DNA of 64,000 bases from Desulfitobacterium metallireducens DSM 15288 (GCF_000231405.2 NZ_CP007032.1:2976001-3040000), one strand, 5' to 3'; shown: positions 1 through 9,371, numbered from the stretch's first letter. A program made the numbers and translations. The notes: generated by a model from the sequence alone, not told the origin.

Positions 1-762
1 GCAGTGGGCATCATCACTGACTTTACAGTTCAATCCTATTGGGAGGATGTCGAGCACTTTGAATATATCGTAGTTGGAAGTGAGCTATTAAGCTTCCAGC
101 TCAAAAAGCGCAACATTCAACCAGAGCGAGTTTTGCCCTTCGGAATCCCGATCGCCGACAAATTCGCACTTCAAAGGAGCAAAACGCAAGCTTGCTCCCT
201 GCTCAATCTCAGTGATCACACTAAGAATGTCCTAATTATGGGCGGCGGTATGGGCTTTGGCAATATCGATAAATATATTGAGGAAATCGATAAAAGCGTT
301 TTGGACCTGCAGATGATCGTCGTCTGCGGAAGCAATAAAAGCTTATATAAAAAGCTTCAAGGAAAATCCACCCGTAAAAAGATGGTCGTCCTTGGTTACA
401 TCAATTATGTAGATATCCTCATGGATGCCAGCGATTGTATTCTGTCCAAACCGGGCGGGATTACAACCTCTGAAACATTAGCCAAAGGGTTACCAATGAT
501 TATGATTGACCAGCTTCCCGGCGTGGAAGATCGCAACGTTGAATTCTTGCTTAACAATGGAGCCGCTCTTTTCGTGACGAAGACTTTTTCGATCGATGAG
601 GCATTGCATGTTCTGTTGGAATCCTCACAGCGGCAACGAACGATTAAAGCCACTATAAAAACCTTAGCTAAACCCGATTCTACCCAGCATTTATGTGATT
701 TCTTGATTGATAAAATATCCTATCAGCAACATGCCAAATTGGCCAAAGGAGACCTCCAATGA
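1..762 (+). CDS. MGDG-synthase/UgtP-like glycosyltransferase, 3' part
   Basis: C-terminal 253 residues of a family-28-type glycosyltransferase; the reading frame is open to the first base, so the start lies outside the window. The nucleotide-sugar-binding half is present: a GIPI motif near residue 48, a glycine-rich GGGMGFGN strand-loop near residue 79, and SKPGGITTSE followed by GLPMIM near residue 150, typical of the UDP-sugar site in processive diacylglycerol glucosyltransferases (UgtP) and plant MGDG synthases. By family knowledge it would transfer a sugar to diacylglycerol at the inner membrane face; the acceptor cannot be read from sequence. It overlaps the next gene by 4 bases (ATGA), so the two are probably translationally coupled. 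Confidence 0.8.
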   Translation, partial: AVGIITDFTVQSYWEDVEHFEYIVVGSELLSFQLKKRNIQPERVLPFGIPIADKFALQRSKTQACSLLNLSDHTKNVLIMGGGMGFGNIDKYIEEIDKSVLDLQMIVVCGSNKSLYKKLQGKSTRKKMVVLGYINYVDILMDASDCILSKPGGITTSETLAKGLPMIMIDQLPGVEDRNVEFLLNNGAALFVTKTFSIDEALHVLLESSQRQRTIKATIKTLAKPDSTQHLCDFLIDKISYQQHAKLAKGDLQ

Positions 763-1151
763 ATTGGTTTAAACAATTTATGGCAGGGAGATATGGAGTA
801 GACCCATTATCTATTGCCTTACTGATTGCTTATCTACCCGTAACTTTAATCGCACAACTTTCAAATCTAAAGATACTTAATCTGCTTGCATTAGCTATTC
901 TCTTCGTAAGCTACTTTAGAATCTTCTCACGCAATATTCCAAAACGCAGCCAAGAAAACCAGAAATTTTTACTCAAGTGGTATCCGGTAAAAAATTGGCT
1001 CACTCTCAAAATTTACCGAATTAAGGACAGAAAAATACATCGCTATTTCAAATGTCCAAACTGTGAACAAAACGTACGTGTGCCTAAAGGTAAAGGAAAA
1101 ATCCGCATTACCTGTCCCAAATGCAAAAAGAGCTTTGTCAAAAGGACTTAG
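759..1151 (+). CDS. membrane protein with C-terminal zinc ribbon
   Basis: A 130-residue protein with two hydrophobic segments (about residues 17-35 and 38-52), a basic middle and a C-terminal CPNC...CPKC pair (about residues 104-124) that should bind one zinc. Its ATG overlaps the stop of the preceding glycosyltransferase, so the two are co-transcribed and it may assist that enzyme at the membrane. I do not recognise a named family with certainty; it resembles short clostridial zinc-ribbon membrane proteins. The function is unknown. Confidence 0.75.
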   Translation: MNWFKQFMAGRYGVDPLSIALLIAYLPVTLIAQLSNLKILNLLALAILFVSYFRIFSRNIPKRSQENQKFLLKWYPVKNWLTLKIYRIKDRKIHRYFKCPNCEQNVRVPKGKGKIRITCPKCKKSFVKRT

Positions 1152-1167
1152 ACACTATACAGCCAGC

Positions 1168-2160
1168 CTAGTCTATACGCAAACACCCGCTTGCTCCTTT
1201 TGTAATTTCTTCAACCCAATGGAGTAATTCTAACAAATACCCTTTATTAGAGCCTGAATAACTGGGATCGGTTTCAATACGATTATGAATCAATGTGATA
1301 TGTTCCGTCGTCTCAAGATAAATCGAGGGGGCTACTGAAGCCTTGGGATCCATAATTAACGAGAGTAAATAAAAGCTTTCCGACAAGAGCTTTGTCAGAT
1401 CGCGCTCCAGTTCAGCTGAAAAAGGCCTTATCCATCCTTTACGAAGCGCTAGGATTTGCTCAACCGCAAAGCTCATTCGTTCTAACCGCTTCAACGGCTC
1501 GACATAAGATAATCGAAACGTTTCATCCGTTTTTCCCCGTAGATTCTCTTTTCCAGAAAGAGTCACCAGCTTTTTCGCATGGCTTATCGTATCGTTTAAA
1601 TTTTGGATAGACTCTTTTCTCACCGTTTTTTCGGAATCGAGCACTGCTCGGAAAACATGTCTATATATTTTTATCACCTGATCCCGTGCCTCATCAAAGG
1701 TGTTTTCCACCTGTTCTTTGTACTTTGGAGGGAAAATGAGCCAATTCACCATAAAGGCAATCGAAATACCGAGAGCGGTATCGATGAAGCGATTGAAAGC
1801 GTAATTCAAAGGTTCTCCCATGATGTTAAGCGTAATGGCAATAAAAACAACACTTGCGATTTGCATGGATGCATTCCAGCGCATATAGTTGAGCACCGCA
1901 AAGGTGACGATAATTCCAAGCCCTATCCATAACGGATTATTTATCGCCACTAAAGCAAAAAGATAGCCAAACACTGCTCCCACGAAAGTCCCTTTTAATC
2001 GATTCACACCCTGCTTAAACGAATCCGCCATCGTGGCTTGTAAAGCAATCACTGTTGCAATTGCTGAGTAGAAGGGATATTCCATATGCAGAAGTTGGGC
2101 TATAAAAACACATAAACAGACTGCTACTCCCGTTTTTACAATGCGCCAGCCAAATTTCAT
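1168..2160 (-). CDS. aromatic acid exporter-like (FUSC/ArAE, DUF939) membrane protein
   Basis: A 330-residue protein. The first 150 residues hold about five to six closely packed membrane helices ending in NWLIFPPKY, and the rest is a soluble helical domain. This is the layout of the Gram-positive aromatic acid exporter family (FUSC-like, formerly DUF939), thought to export small aromatic or other weak acids. The GGAGGGAGGAAAA-type ribosome site supports the ATG at 2160. It runs convergently toward the zinc-ribbon gene with only 16 bases between the stops. The substrate cannot be predicted. Confidence 0.75.
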   Translation of the reverse strand: MKFGWRIVKTGVAVCLCVFIAQLLHMEYPFYSAIATVIALQATMADSFKQGVNRLKGTFVGAVFGYLFALVAINNPLWIGLGIIVTFAVLNYMRWNASMQIASVVFIAITLNIMGEPLNYAFNRFIDTALGISIAFMVNWLIFPPKYKEQVENTFDEARDQVIKIYRHVFRAVLDSEKTVRKESIQNLNDTISHAKKLVTLSGKENLRGKTDETFRLSYVEPLKRLERMSFAVEQILALRKGWIRPFSAELERDLTKLLSESFYLLSLIMDPKASVAPSIYLETTEHITLIHNRIETDPSYSGSNKGYLLELLHWVEEITKGASGCLRID

Positions 2161-2233
2161 ATTTTTCCTCCCTCTCCTTCAAAAGCAGTGATATCAGGTA
2201 CATAGTGATACTCGATACATTATTTATAAAAGC

Positions 2234-2278
2234 GGACCCTCTAGAATAGACTTTTGCATGTTCTGTTCAAGAGGGTCC
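2234..2278 (-). terminator. terminator after queE
   Basis: Stem GGACCCTCT (2234-2242) pairs with AGAGGGTCC (2270-2278). On the minus strand it is followed by CGCTTTTAT, and it sits 14 bases after the queE stop. Confidence 0.7.
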
Positions 2279-2291
2279 CGTTATTCTACAA

Positions 2292-2885
2292 TCATCTCAC
2301 ATTCAGAAATTTATGCAATTGTATTCCCAACCGTAGCCGACGTTCTGGAAAACGCTGAATTAAATCATAAGCTTTTTGAGCGGACTCAGGTCGTCCACTT
2401 TCGACCTGAAGGAAGATCCTTCCCTCAATCATTTCATGATCCGTTATGTACTCGATGCTAAATTCATCATCCACGACATACTTCAATTCATCCGCAGAAC
2501 ACGCTAAGGCGAACCCACTCCCAGGTTTAGGAGATGCCGTAACCCAATCAATTCCCCATTCAACCGGGATTGGGTTGGTGCCGTTGGTTTCAATCGCGAC
2601 ATATTTACCCAACTTATGGAGTTCATAAACTAAGGGCCCGAGATCATAGAGAGTAGGTTCTCCCCCAGTGATCACGATATGCTGATGGGGCATTGGAATT
2701 TCGTCCACGATCTCTTGGGCACTCATCAAGCGTGCTTTCGAGGGATCAAAGGAATAAGAGGTATCACACCACCGACAACGCAGATTGCAACCCGCGACCC
2801 GAATGAAGGTTGCTCCTTTTCCCATATGCATCCCCTCGCCTTGAATGCTTGTAAAGCTTTCAATGATCGGATATTGTATGCTCAT
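2292..2885 (-). CDS. queE: 7-carboxy-7-deazaguanine synthase QueE
   Basis: Radical-SAM enzyme of 197 residues that converts 6-carboxy-tetrahydropterin to 7-carboxy-7-deazaguanine in preQ0/queuosine synthesis. The cluster-binding cysteines are in C33-x3-C37-x2-C40, preceded by the family's SIQGEGMHMGKGATFIR stretch; TGGEPTLY near residue 74 is the SAM-binding GGE motif. It is shorter than the E. coli enzyme but typical of the compact Gram-positive form. The ATG at 2885 starts one base after the queD stop, so queD and queE form a tight operon. queC and queF are not in the window. Confidence 0.93.
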   Translation of the reverse strand: MSIQYPIIESFTSIQGEGMHMGKGATFIRVAGCNLRCRWCDTSYSFDPSKARLMSAQEIVDEIPMPHQHIVITGGEPTLYDLGPLVYELHKLGKYVAIETNGTNPIPVEWGIDWVTASPKPGSGFALACSADELKYVVDDEFSIEYITDHEMIEGRIFLQVESGRPESAQKAYDLIQRFPERRLRLGIQLHKFLNVR

Positions 2886-2886
2886 T

Positions 2887-3282
2887 TCATGCCCGCTCTA
2901 CTTCCGCATAAGAGTCTGGAGTCTCATATAACTTGATCTTTTCGACTTTAACACCCAGCGGTTGGAATTTATCAGTTAAAACACTAAAAATATGGGCTGC
3001 CATATTCTCTGCAGTAGTCCGAAAAGGGAATACTTCATTGAGCAGTTTATGGTCCACTTTATCTATTATTTCAGCTTTTACAATGGCTTTAAGATCGGAA
3101 AAATCAATAACCATGCCCTCATCTGAACCACGCTCAATCAATTTCCCATTCTCGCGAAGTACTGTGACTTCCAAGCGATAGGTATGGCCGTGCATGGAAG
3201 AACACTTACCCTTGTGATTGGGTAAAAAATGGGCTGCATCAAAGGTAAAGCTCTTGGTTATTTTTATTACTGCGCCTGTCAT
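2887..3282 (-). CDS. queD: 6-carboxy-tetrahydropterin synthase QueD
   Basis: A 131-residue member of the PTPS/QueD family; it makes 6-carboxy-5,6,7,8-tetrahydropterin from dihydroneopterin triphosphate, the substrate of the QueE encoded just downstream. Zinc ligands are visible as H18 in DAAHFL and the HGH pair at 31-33; C27 is the catalytic cysteine position. The DHKLLN and TAENMAAHIF stretches and the C-terminal ETPDSYAEVE are family hallmarks. No preQ1 riboswitch pattern is evident in the 220 bases upstream. Confidence 0.94.
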   Translation of the reverse strand: MTGAVIKITKSFTFDAAHFLPNHKGKCSSMHGHTYRLEVTVLRENGKLIERGSDEGMVIDFSDLKAIVKAEIIDKVDHKLLNEVFPFRTTAENMAAHIFSVLTDKFQPLGVKVEKIKLYETPDSYAEVERA

Positions 3283-3508
3283 GTTCGAAGCCTCTTTCTC
3301 GTATAATACGAACGGATTGTCAGTATGAACTTAGTTTACTTCAACAAGCGTAGTAACACAAGTCAACCGAAACTAGGGGGAATTCCCTTATTTATTTCTA
3401 ACCTAGAAAAATAAAAAATTGAATATTGATTGAAGTGAATATCCTGTCAAATATTCCTATCAATAAGAAAAGCGGAAATGGGTAAATTAATCTACGGAGG
3501 TGATAAAT

Positions 3509-3706
3509 TTGAATAACAATAATCAAATGTCAGAAGCTCAAAAAATCAAACAAGACATTCAACAAGACTTGCAGTCTGCTAACACACAAGGTCAGCAAGC
3601 CGGTATGGGAATGGGCACTGGTACAAGTGCATCAGGATCAGCCATGACCAACGCAGCAGAGATTCAAAAAATTAAGCAAGATATTCAGAATGACCTAAAT
3701 AGCTGA
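3509..3706 (+). CDS. small Gln-rich SASP-like (gamma-type?) protein
   Basis: A 65-residue hydrophilic protein with two near-identical segments, QKIKQDIQQDLQ and QKIKQDIQNDLN, separated by a Gly/Thr/Ser/Met linker. I chose the TTG at 3509 because a perfect GGAGG (3496-3500) lies 8 bases upstream; the GTG at 3500 overlaps that site. The duplicated Gln/Asn-rich layout recalls gamma-type small acid-soluble spore proteins, which serve as an amino acid store in spores, and the presence of ger genes fits a spore former. The assignment is by composition, not by a decisive motif. Confidence 0.6.
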   Translation: MNNNNQMSEAQKIKQDIQQDLQSANTQGQQAGMGMGTGTSASGSAMTNAAEIQKIKQDIQNDLNS

Positions 3707-3720
3707 TAATTGCCAATAAA

Positions 3721-3768
3721 AAGCCCTCCAAAGTTAGTCCATGATGAAGACTAGCCTTGGAGGGTTTT
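3721..3768 (+). terminator. terminator after the SASP-like gene
   Basis: CCCTCCAA (3724-3731) pairs with TTGGAGGG (3757-3764), with further inner pairing, followed by TTTT. A-rich on the other side, so it may also serve kimA on the minus strand. Confidence 0.75.
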
Positions 3769-3802
3769 GCCGTGGGAAACTTAATGTTAAATTCAAACCC
3801 GT

Positions 3803-5629
3803 TTATTTCTTGAGATGGTACGGTACCGTAGTGATGACTACATTTCTCCTATAAAGTAAGTAAGCACGAATCAATAGGCTGGATTGGTTATGAAGAATAT
3901 TGTGCCATCCTTTTTTCGGAATAAATTCCGGAATAAGAACCGTAACTTGATGGTTCGATTCATTCGCTTTATGTTCAATGGTATCAATAAATTTGGTTAG
4001 AGGTAAAATAAGGCTTCGGTGAAGTGATAACAACGTGACTAATCGAATACCCGTATTCCAGTTTGCCCATTTTTCGTCAAACCTTTTTTCATCTTCCCTA
4101 TCGAAAGAGACATAAACAGCAATAATGTTTTTAGCCGATAGCGATTTAGCATAGTTTAAAGAATTTTCAACAACGCGGGTAATCCCCGCAACAGGTATAA
4201 TGATTACATTTCCTTCGATAGGCATTGTTGGTTCACTCGGTGAAACCCGCAGTTGATCAGCTACCGCTAGGTAGTGCTTGTGAATTCTGTGGAACGTCAA
4301 AATAATGAGCGGTAAAAAAATCAAAACAGGCCAAACCTGTGTGAATTTAGTTAAAAAGAAGATACTCATAACGATGAAGCTAATAAGGGCACCCGTTGTA
4401 TTAATAATAAACTTGGAAAGCCACCCCTGAGGTTTTTCGCGCATCCATTTAACCATCATTCCCGTTTGGGACAAAGTAAAGGGGATAAATACACCCACTG
4501 CGTAAAGGGGAATAAGATGCCCTGTTTGTCCTTTGAAAGCAATAATCAAGACTATTGATGCAAATCCAAGGGCCATAATTCCATTCGAGTATCCAAGACG
4601 GTCTCCTCGAATGGTAAACATTCTAGGTATAAATTTATCGTTGGCAAGATTAACCGCAAGTAGAGGAAAAGCTGAATATCCCGTATTCGCGGCTAAAGTT
4701 AATATAAGTGCTGTCGTTCCTTGAATAAAATAATACATAAAATTCCGTCCGAAGGTCTTCTCAGCGATCTGAGAAACAACGGTTACATCTCCCCTAGGGG
4801 AAATACCATAATAATAGGCTAAAAATACGATTCCGGAAAATAACAGGGCAAGTAAAATTCCCATGGCCATTAATGTTTTAGCCGCATTATTAGGGGCAGG
4901 ATCTTTAAAATTAGGGATTGCATTGGATATCGCTTCTACTCCTGTTAATGCAGAACTCCCCGAAGCAAAAGCTCTTAGAAGTAAAAACAAACTTATTCCT
5001 GCCACAGGTGCTCCGATTGGGGTATGTAATTCAGCCGGAACTTGGCCGGTTACAATATTGTACAGCCCTACGCCAATTAATATAAATATGGCAACAACAA
5101 ATAAATAAACAGGATATGCTAAAATCGAAGCTGACTCTCTTATTCCTCGCAAATTTAGAACTGTAATAAAAAGGACAAACAAAATAGCGATAGCTACCGT
5201 ATGCGCACGTAAGATCGGAAATGCCGATGTGAGAGCATCTGTGCCTGCAGACACACTAACAGCCACAGTTAAAATGTAGTCCACTAACAGGGATCCCCCA
5301 GCTATTAGCCCCGGATTAATACCTAAGTTATTCTTTGATACCACATATGCTCCACCCCCATGTGGATAAGCATAAATAATTTGCTGATAAGATAATATAA
5401 GAGCCGCTAAGAGAATTAAAACTCCAATTGCTATTGGAATGGAATACCAAAAAGCTGCTGCACCAATTGTCACAAGGACAATCAAGATTTGCTCTGGACC
5501 ATAGGCAACAGAGGATAACGCATCCGAAGAAAGAATGGCTAAAGCCTTCTTTTTATTCAGTTTCTGTTCTCCTAGCTCTGTTGACTTTAAAGGATGTCCA
5601 ATAAAAAAGCGTTTTATTGAAGATATCAT
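3803..5629 (-). CDS. kimA: KimA-type high-affinity potassium importer
   Basis: A 608-residue APC-superfamily protein closely resembling B. subtilis KimA (YdaO) as I recall it: KRFFIGHPLKS start, SSDALSSVAYGPEQI, AYPHGGGAYVVSKNNLG, SGSSALTGVEAISNAIP, a 12-helix membrane part to about residue 450, and a cytoplasmic C-terminal domain ending TVPYHLKK. KimA is a proton-coupled K+ symporter inhibited by c-di-AMP. In Bacillus its mRNA carries a c-di-AMP riboswitch; I do not see one in the 150 bases upstream here. It is a single gene between two terminators. Confidence 0.9.
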   Translation of the reverse strand: MISSIKRFFIGHPLKSTELGEQKLNKKKALAILSSDALSSVAYGPEQILIVLVTIGAAAFWYSIPIAIGVLILLAALILSYQQIIYAYPHGGGAYVVSKNNLGINPGLIAGGSLLVDYILTVAVSVSAGTDALTSAFPILRAHTVAIAILFVLFITVLNLRGIRESASILAYPVYLFVVAIFILIGVGLYNIVTGQVPAELHTPIGAPVAGISLFLLLRAFASGSSALTGVEAISNAIPNFKDPAPNNAAKTLMAMGILLALLFSGIVFLAYYYGISPRGDVTVVSQIAEKTFGRNFMYYFIQGTTALILTLAANTGYSAFPLLAVNLANDKFIPRMFTIRGDRLGYSNGIMALGFASIVLIIAFKGQTGHLIPLYAVGVFIPFTLSQTGMMVKWMREKPQGWLSKFIINTTGALISFIVMSIFFLTKFTQVWPVLIFLPLIILTFHRIHKHYLAVADQLRVSPSEPTMPIEGNVIIIPVAGITRVVENSLNYAKSLSAKNIIAVYVSFDREDEKRFDEKWANWNTGIRLVTLLSLHRSLILPLTKFIDTIEHKANESNHQVTVLIPEFIPKKGWHNILHNQSSLLIRAYLLYRRNVVITTVPYHLKK

Positions 5630-5773
5630 GATATTACACCATCCGATTAAATTTAACTATTGAGCTAAACGTATATTACCTCGATTCAGAAATGTCAGTC
5701 ATATCTCACCACCCTTAAGTAGGTAATTATACTCGTATTAAGGGAATCCATCAATACGATTTTTCATAAAATA

Positions 5774-5808
5774 GTAAACCGGCATTGTTATCAACAATGC
5801 CGGTTTAC
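5774..5808. terminator. bidirectional terminator
   Basis: A perfect 16-bp stem, GTAAACCGGCATTGTT paired with its complement at 5793-5808, with a 3-base loop. It lies between kimA's upstream region and the end of the 5843-6385 gene, which it terminates on the minus strand. Confidence 0.75.
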
Positions 5809-5842
5809 TACTCAATGTCTAAAGAATTTAGTAAAGGAAAAT

Positions 5843-6385
5843 TTATTTTGCAGTGGCTTTATAAGATCCTTCAGAAGCTTCGTTATTCTTCATTGCTTGA
5901 TAGATTAAAGCTACAAGGAACATTGCTGTTCCAACAACTACAGTCCCGACCCCAATTACTGCATAAATATGACCTGAAGCTTTGGCAGCTGGGCCACCAA
6001 GTGTACCGAGATTGCTTGCTACCATAAGCCAAGAAATAGGATAGGAGATTGCTCCAATACCCATGAAAAGAGATCCAATTTGTTTGTACCACGTTGGAAC
6101 AGCCTTAATTCCTGATAAAATAACGGACATAGCGAGAGTTGCAGCTCCGAGACCAGCCCAATGTAAGTGTGCCCGCATTAGACAAGTCCAAGATTTATCG
6201 ATTATTCCTGCAAGTTTGGCAGGGTCATTACCCCACAAGGTCGCCAATGCCGGTTGAGCAGCTGCCGTCCAACCTTCTCGGATTGCATCTTCAGAATTAC
6301 CCATCCACGCTCCTGTTAAGAAAGCAAGAAGAACTGCAATACCAGATAATGCGAGACCCCATTGAAATTTACTAAGTTTTGACAT
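5843..6385 (-). CDS. small four-helix membrane protein, unknown function
   Basis: A 180-residue protein with four hydrophobic segments (about residues 9-28, 74-95, 100-124, 135-163). The loop before helix 2 and the helix itself hold CLMRAHLHWAGLG; the paired histidines recall helices of haem-copper oxidase-like proteins, but the protein is far too short to be one. The ATG has an AAGGAGGT site. A strong terminator separates it from the response-regulator gene upstream, so it has its own promoter. No family is assigned; a membrane haem- or quinone-linked role is a guess only. Confidence 0.7.
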   Translation of the reverse strand: MSKLSKFQWGLALSGIAVLLAFLTGAWMGNSEDAIREGWTAAAQPALATLWGNDPAKLAGIIDKSWTCLMRAHLHWAGLGAATLAMSVILSGIKAVPTWYKQIGSLFMGIGAISYPISWLMVASNLGTLGGPAAKASGHIYAVIGVGTVVVGTAMFLVALIYQAMKNNEASEGSYKATAK

Positions 6386-6478
6386 GATTTTACCTCCTTC
6401 GAATTTTTAATACGTATTTTTGATTCCTTGTACATTATTTCATTTATCTAGTTCTCGGAATAGTAAGAAAAATACCAA

Positions 6479-6506
6479 AAAGGATAGTACAAATGTACTA
6501 TCCTTT
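6479..6506. terminator. terminator after the two-component operon
   Basis: AAAGGATAGTACA (6479-6491) and its exact complement (6494-6506) with a 2-base loop; 23 bases after the response-regulator stop. Confidence 0.7.
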
Positions 6507-6528
6507 CAATGCACTATTCTTTCAGTGA

Positions 6529-7170
6529 TTAATATCCTTTATGTTTCTGCTCCAAGGCATAAACTGTGGCCTGAGAACGATTCTTAAACCCCAGTTTATG
6601 AAGAATACTTGAGACATAATTTCGAACTGTATTTTCACTTAGAAAAGTGCTCCGGGCAATTTCTCTATTGGTAAAACCTTGTCCAATCAAAATGAGAATT
6701 TCACATTCTCGTTCCGTCAGGTGCTCTTTCTGAAGTTTAGGAGAGTCGTTATGCTGGAGTTTCTCTAAAACATTTCGGGTCAGAACCGAATCCAAGATCG
6801 TTCCCCCTGAGGCTACTGTCATAATGGCTTTGGAAAGGGCGTCACTGCTTACTTCCTTCATAACGAAGCCCTGGGCCCCAGCTAAAATCGAGGCAACAAT
6901 TGCATCTTCATCAGCATAGGAGGTTAACATAATCACTTTAATATCTGAACGTTCAGCAAGAACCTCTCGGCATGCCTCAATTCCTGAGCGGACGGGCAGC
7001 CTGACATCCATGAGAATCACATCGGGTTGAACTTCCCGAGTTTTCTCTATACATTCTTCCGCTGTTCCCGCTTCTCCAACAATCTCTAAATCATTGACAT
7101 CGGATAAAACTGCACGTAAGCCCATTCGAACAATCTCATGATCATCTACTAATAGCAAGCGAATTGCCAT
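6529..7170 (-). CDS. NarL/LiaR-type response regulator
   Basis: A 213-residue two-domain regulator. The receiver domain shows DD at 9-10, the phospho-acceptor Asp55 in ILMDVRLP, the switch Thr in MLTSYAD and a Lys in VMKEVS. The C-terminal LuxR/GerE helix-turn-helix spans about residues 145-205 (LTERECEILILIGQGFTNREIA, NYVSSILHKLGFKNR). It should bind DNA as a dimer after phosphorylation by the kinase encoded immediately upstream; only one base separates the two genes. The regulon cannot be read from sequence. Confidence 0.92.
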   Translation of the reverse strand: MAIRLLLVDDHEIVRMGLRAVLSDVNDLEIVGEAGTAEECIEKTREVQPDVILMDVRLPVRSGIEACREVLAERSDIKVIMLTSYADEDAIVASILAGAQGFVMKEVSSDALSKAIMTVASGGTILDSVLTRNVLEKLQHNDSPKLQKEHLTERECEILILIGQGFTNREIARSTFLSENTVRNYVSSILHKLGFKNRSQATVYALEQKHKGY

Positions 7171-7171
7171 T

Positions 7172-8602
7172 TTATTGAGATACCTCCTTCGGTATACGCA
7201 ATGTCACGATGGTTCCTCCAATTGACGGATTAAAATAATCGATTTCTCCCCTTAAGATAGTAACCCTTTCCCGAATGTTACGCAAACCCATTCCGGAACC
7301 TTGACAACAACATTGTCCTTCTTGTTTAACCCAAAATTTTTGGAGTGGATTTTCGTTGCTTTGGCCATTGTCCCAAAGACTTAGCACCAAGTCCGTTTCT
7401 TCTTCCTCTAGTTTTAAATGAATTTTATTGGCATCAGTATGTTTTTCAATGTTATTTAAGAGTTCTTTTAAAACATAGTAAAGATGATTCTGCCGATTCG
7501 GTGTCAGTTGTAAACAAATATCGCCCACAAAACTGAATTCGACCTGAATTCTATTCTTCGCTTTAATTTCCGAAAATATATTTTCGAATACGGTTTTTAA
7601 GGGCATACGGGAAATATCTTCACTCTTTAGCCCCATAATATAATGCCGCAAATCAAGAAGTGAAGTATTTAAACTTTTGATACAGAAATTCAGTTGTTCA
7701 CGAATAGGCGATTCTTGATCCAGCTTACGAACCGTTGCTTCAAGCATCATGCCCGTTGCATAAAGGGTCTGAATCACACCATCATGCAAATCCTGGCTAA
7801 TTCGTTCGCGTTCTGAAAAACGCATCGCATCTTCCTCAGCTTGTGCGAGTATTCGATCTGTCGTGCTATTGAATTGCCGCAATAGTTTAAGCGTCACAAT
7901 CATAATCGACGTCCCAACCAGTCCTTGGCTCAGCTCAAAAGGGATATGGGTTGAATTGTAAAAAACCTCAGAATTGATGAGGTTTGCCGGAAAGAATGGC
8001 CCCGGATCTACCATTACAAAAGTAAGCACGGCTAAAAACAAAAACACTCCTGATAATTCATTAAGACTCGTGATGATTTTATGAGGCAATCTTTTACCCT
8101 GCGCTTTGCCTTCGCGATAAAGGGCCAGCGAAGTCAATATACTCGCGGGAAATAAGAGCATATAATGAGAAGATTCCTGAGAATAGCTTAACACCTCCGC
8201 AGGAATAACCCCTTGAGCCAATAATATTCCTACTATCATACACCAAAACAGAAATATCCCTATAGGAATAACTATTGCACGCAAGAACCTCCTAGAAAAG
8301 AGTAAACGAAAGCTAAATATATAAAGAAAAATAAACGAAGATGATTCAAGCAAAAGAGGAACCAACTCTAATAGTTGCTGAAGTTGTGGACTGAAATGGC
8401 TTGCTTGAAGAGGAATAAATGTATACGACCATTCGGAAGTAGCATGGATAAGAGCGTAAATTCCCATTAACCATAAATCCTTGGCAAAACGGAAAGGATA
8501 TTTTTTCCGATGTTGAATCATAATCCCTAACCCTGAGGAAAAGTAAATCAGACCGTAAAAAAAATAAAAATTGTTCTGGATTAAGGTATTATAATCAAAC
8601 AA
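7172..8602 (-). CDS. NarL-family membrane sensor histidine kinase
   Basis: A 476-residue HisKA_3-type kinase. The first 245 residues hold about seven membrane helices, a sensor region embedded in the membrane. The H-box ERISQDLHDGVIQ carries His273, and the ATPase part has ELLNNIEKH (N-box), DNGQS and GMGLRNIRER (G-box). Just before the G-box are three adjacent cysteines (QCCCQGSG, about 430-432), unusual and possibly a redox or metal site. It is co-transcribed with the response regulator downstream. Confidence 0.9.
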   Translation of the reverse strand: MFDYNTLIQNNFYFFYGLIYFSSGLGIMIQHRKKYPFRFAKDLWLMGIYALIHATSEWSYTFIPLQASHFSPQLQQLLELVPLLLESSSFIFLYIFSFRLLFSRRFLRAIVIPIGIFLFWCMIVGILLAQGVIPAEVLSYSQESSHYMLLFPASILTSLALYREGKAQGKRLPHKIITSLNELSGVFLFLAVLTFVMVDPGPFFPANLINSEVFYNSTHIPFELSQGLVGTSIMIVTLKLLRQFNSTTDRILAQAEEDAMRFSERERISQDLHDGVIQTLYATGMMLEATVRKLDQESPIREQLNFCIKSLNTSLLDLRHYIMGLKSEDISRMPLKTVFENIFSEIKAKNRIQVEFSFVGDICLQLTPNRQNHLYYVLKELLNNIEKHTDANKIHLKLEEEETDLVLSLWDNGQSNENPLQKFWVKQEGQCCCQGSGMGLRNIRERVTILRGEIDYFNPSIGGTIVTLRIPKEVSQ

Positions 8603-8615
8603 AATAGTGAGCCTC

Positions 8616-9371
8616 CTAAATCAAAATTTCTAAACCAATCGGGCAATGATCCGAACCTAAAACATCATTATATATAACTGCATCCTTTAGCTGATCTTTT
8701 AACTCTGCAGATACACAGAAGTAATCAATTCGCCATCCCGCGTTATTTGCCCGAGCATTAAACATATAGGACCACCAGGTATACGCTTCAGTCTGCTCAG
8801 GATAAAAATAACGAAAGGTGTCGGTAAACCCCTGGTCCATTACCCGAGTCAATTTCCCTCTTTCTTCAGCCGAAAACCCTGCGTTGTTCTTATTCGCCTT
8901 AGGATTTTTCAGGTCTATTTCCTTATGGGCAACATTTAAATCTCCGCAAAAAATAACCGGCTTTAATTGCTCCAGATCCCTTAGATAGTGTAAGAAATCA
9001 TCTTCCCATTTCATCCGATATTCCAGCCGAGCAAGTTCTCTCTGAGAATTGGGAGTATAAACTGTAACCATATAGAACTTCTCAAATTCCAGAGTGATTA
9101 CTCTTCCTTCTTGATCATGCTCCTCTATTCCTATTCCATAGCGGATATTTAGGGGTTCTTTTTTCGAGAATATGGCTGTCCCAGAATACCCTTTCTTCTG
9201 GGCAAAATTCCAGTACTGATAATAACCCTCGAGTTGAAAGGGAATCTGCTCCTCCTGCACTTTAGTTTCTTGAATAGAAAAAATATCCGCGTTTTCTTTA
9301 TTAAAAAAATCTAAAAAGCCCTTATTTACACAAGCACGAATGCCGTTAACATTCCAAGATATTAATTTCAT
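8616..9371 (-). CDS. exoA: exodeoxyribonuclease III / AP endonuclease ExoA
   Basis: A 251-residue member of the exonuclease-endonuclease-phosphatase family. It begins [13 protein letters not shown], has SIQETKVQ with the metal-binding Glu, a CGDLNVAH loop, the TWWSY segment and the C-terminal SDHCPIG with the catalytic His. ExoA cleaves at abasic sites during base-excision repair and removes 3' blocks. It is 13 bases before the kinase gene start and could share a transcript with it, though function gives no reason for the link. Confidence 0.93.
   Translation of the reverse strand: MKLISWNVNGIRACVNKGFLDFFNKENADIFSIQETKVQEEQIPFQLEGYYQYWNFAQKKGYSGTAIFSKKEPLNIRYGIGIEEHDQEGRVITLEFEKFYMVTVYTPNSQRELARLEYRMKWEDDFLHYLRDLEQLKPVIFCGDLNVAHKEIDLKNPKANKNNAGFSAEERGKLTRVMDQGFTDTFRYFYPEQTEAYTWWSYMFNARANNAGWRIDYFCVSAELKDQLKDAVIYNDVLGSDHCPIGLEILI

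Noticed and set aside
3283-3508. preQ1 riboswitch before queD
   Set aside because: The short preQ1-I pattern (pyrimidine-rich stem with the A-rich tail) is not visible in this stretch.
5630-5780. c-di-AMP riboswitch before kimA
   Set aside because: The region is short and AT-rich, and I cannot find the conserved ydaO riboswitch blocks.
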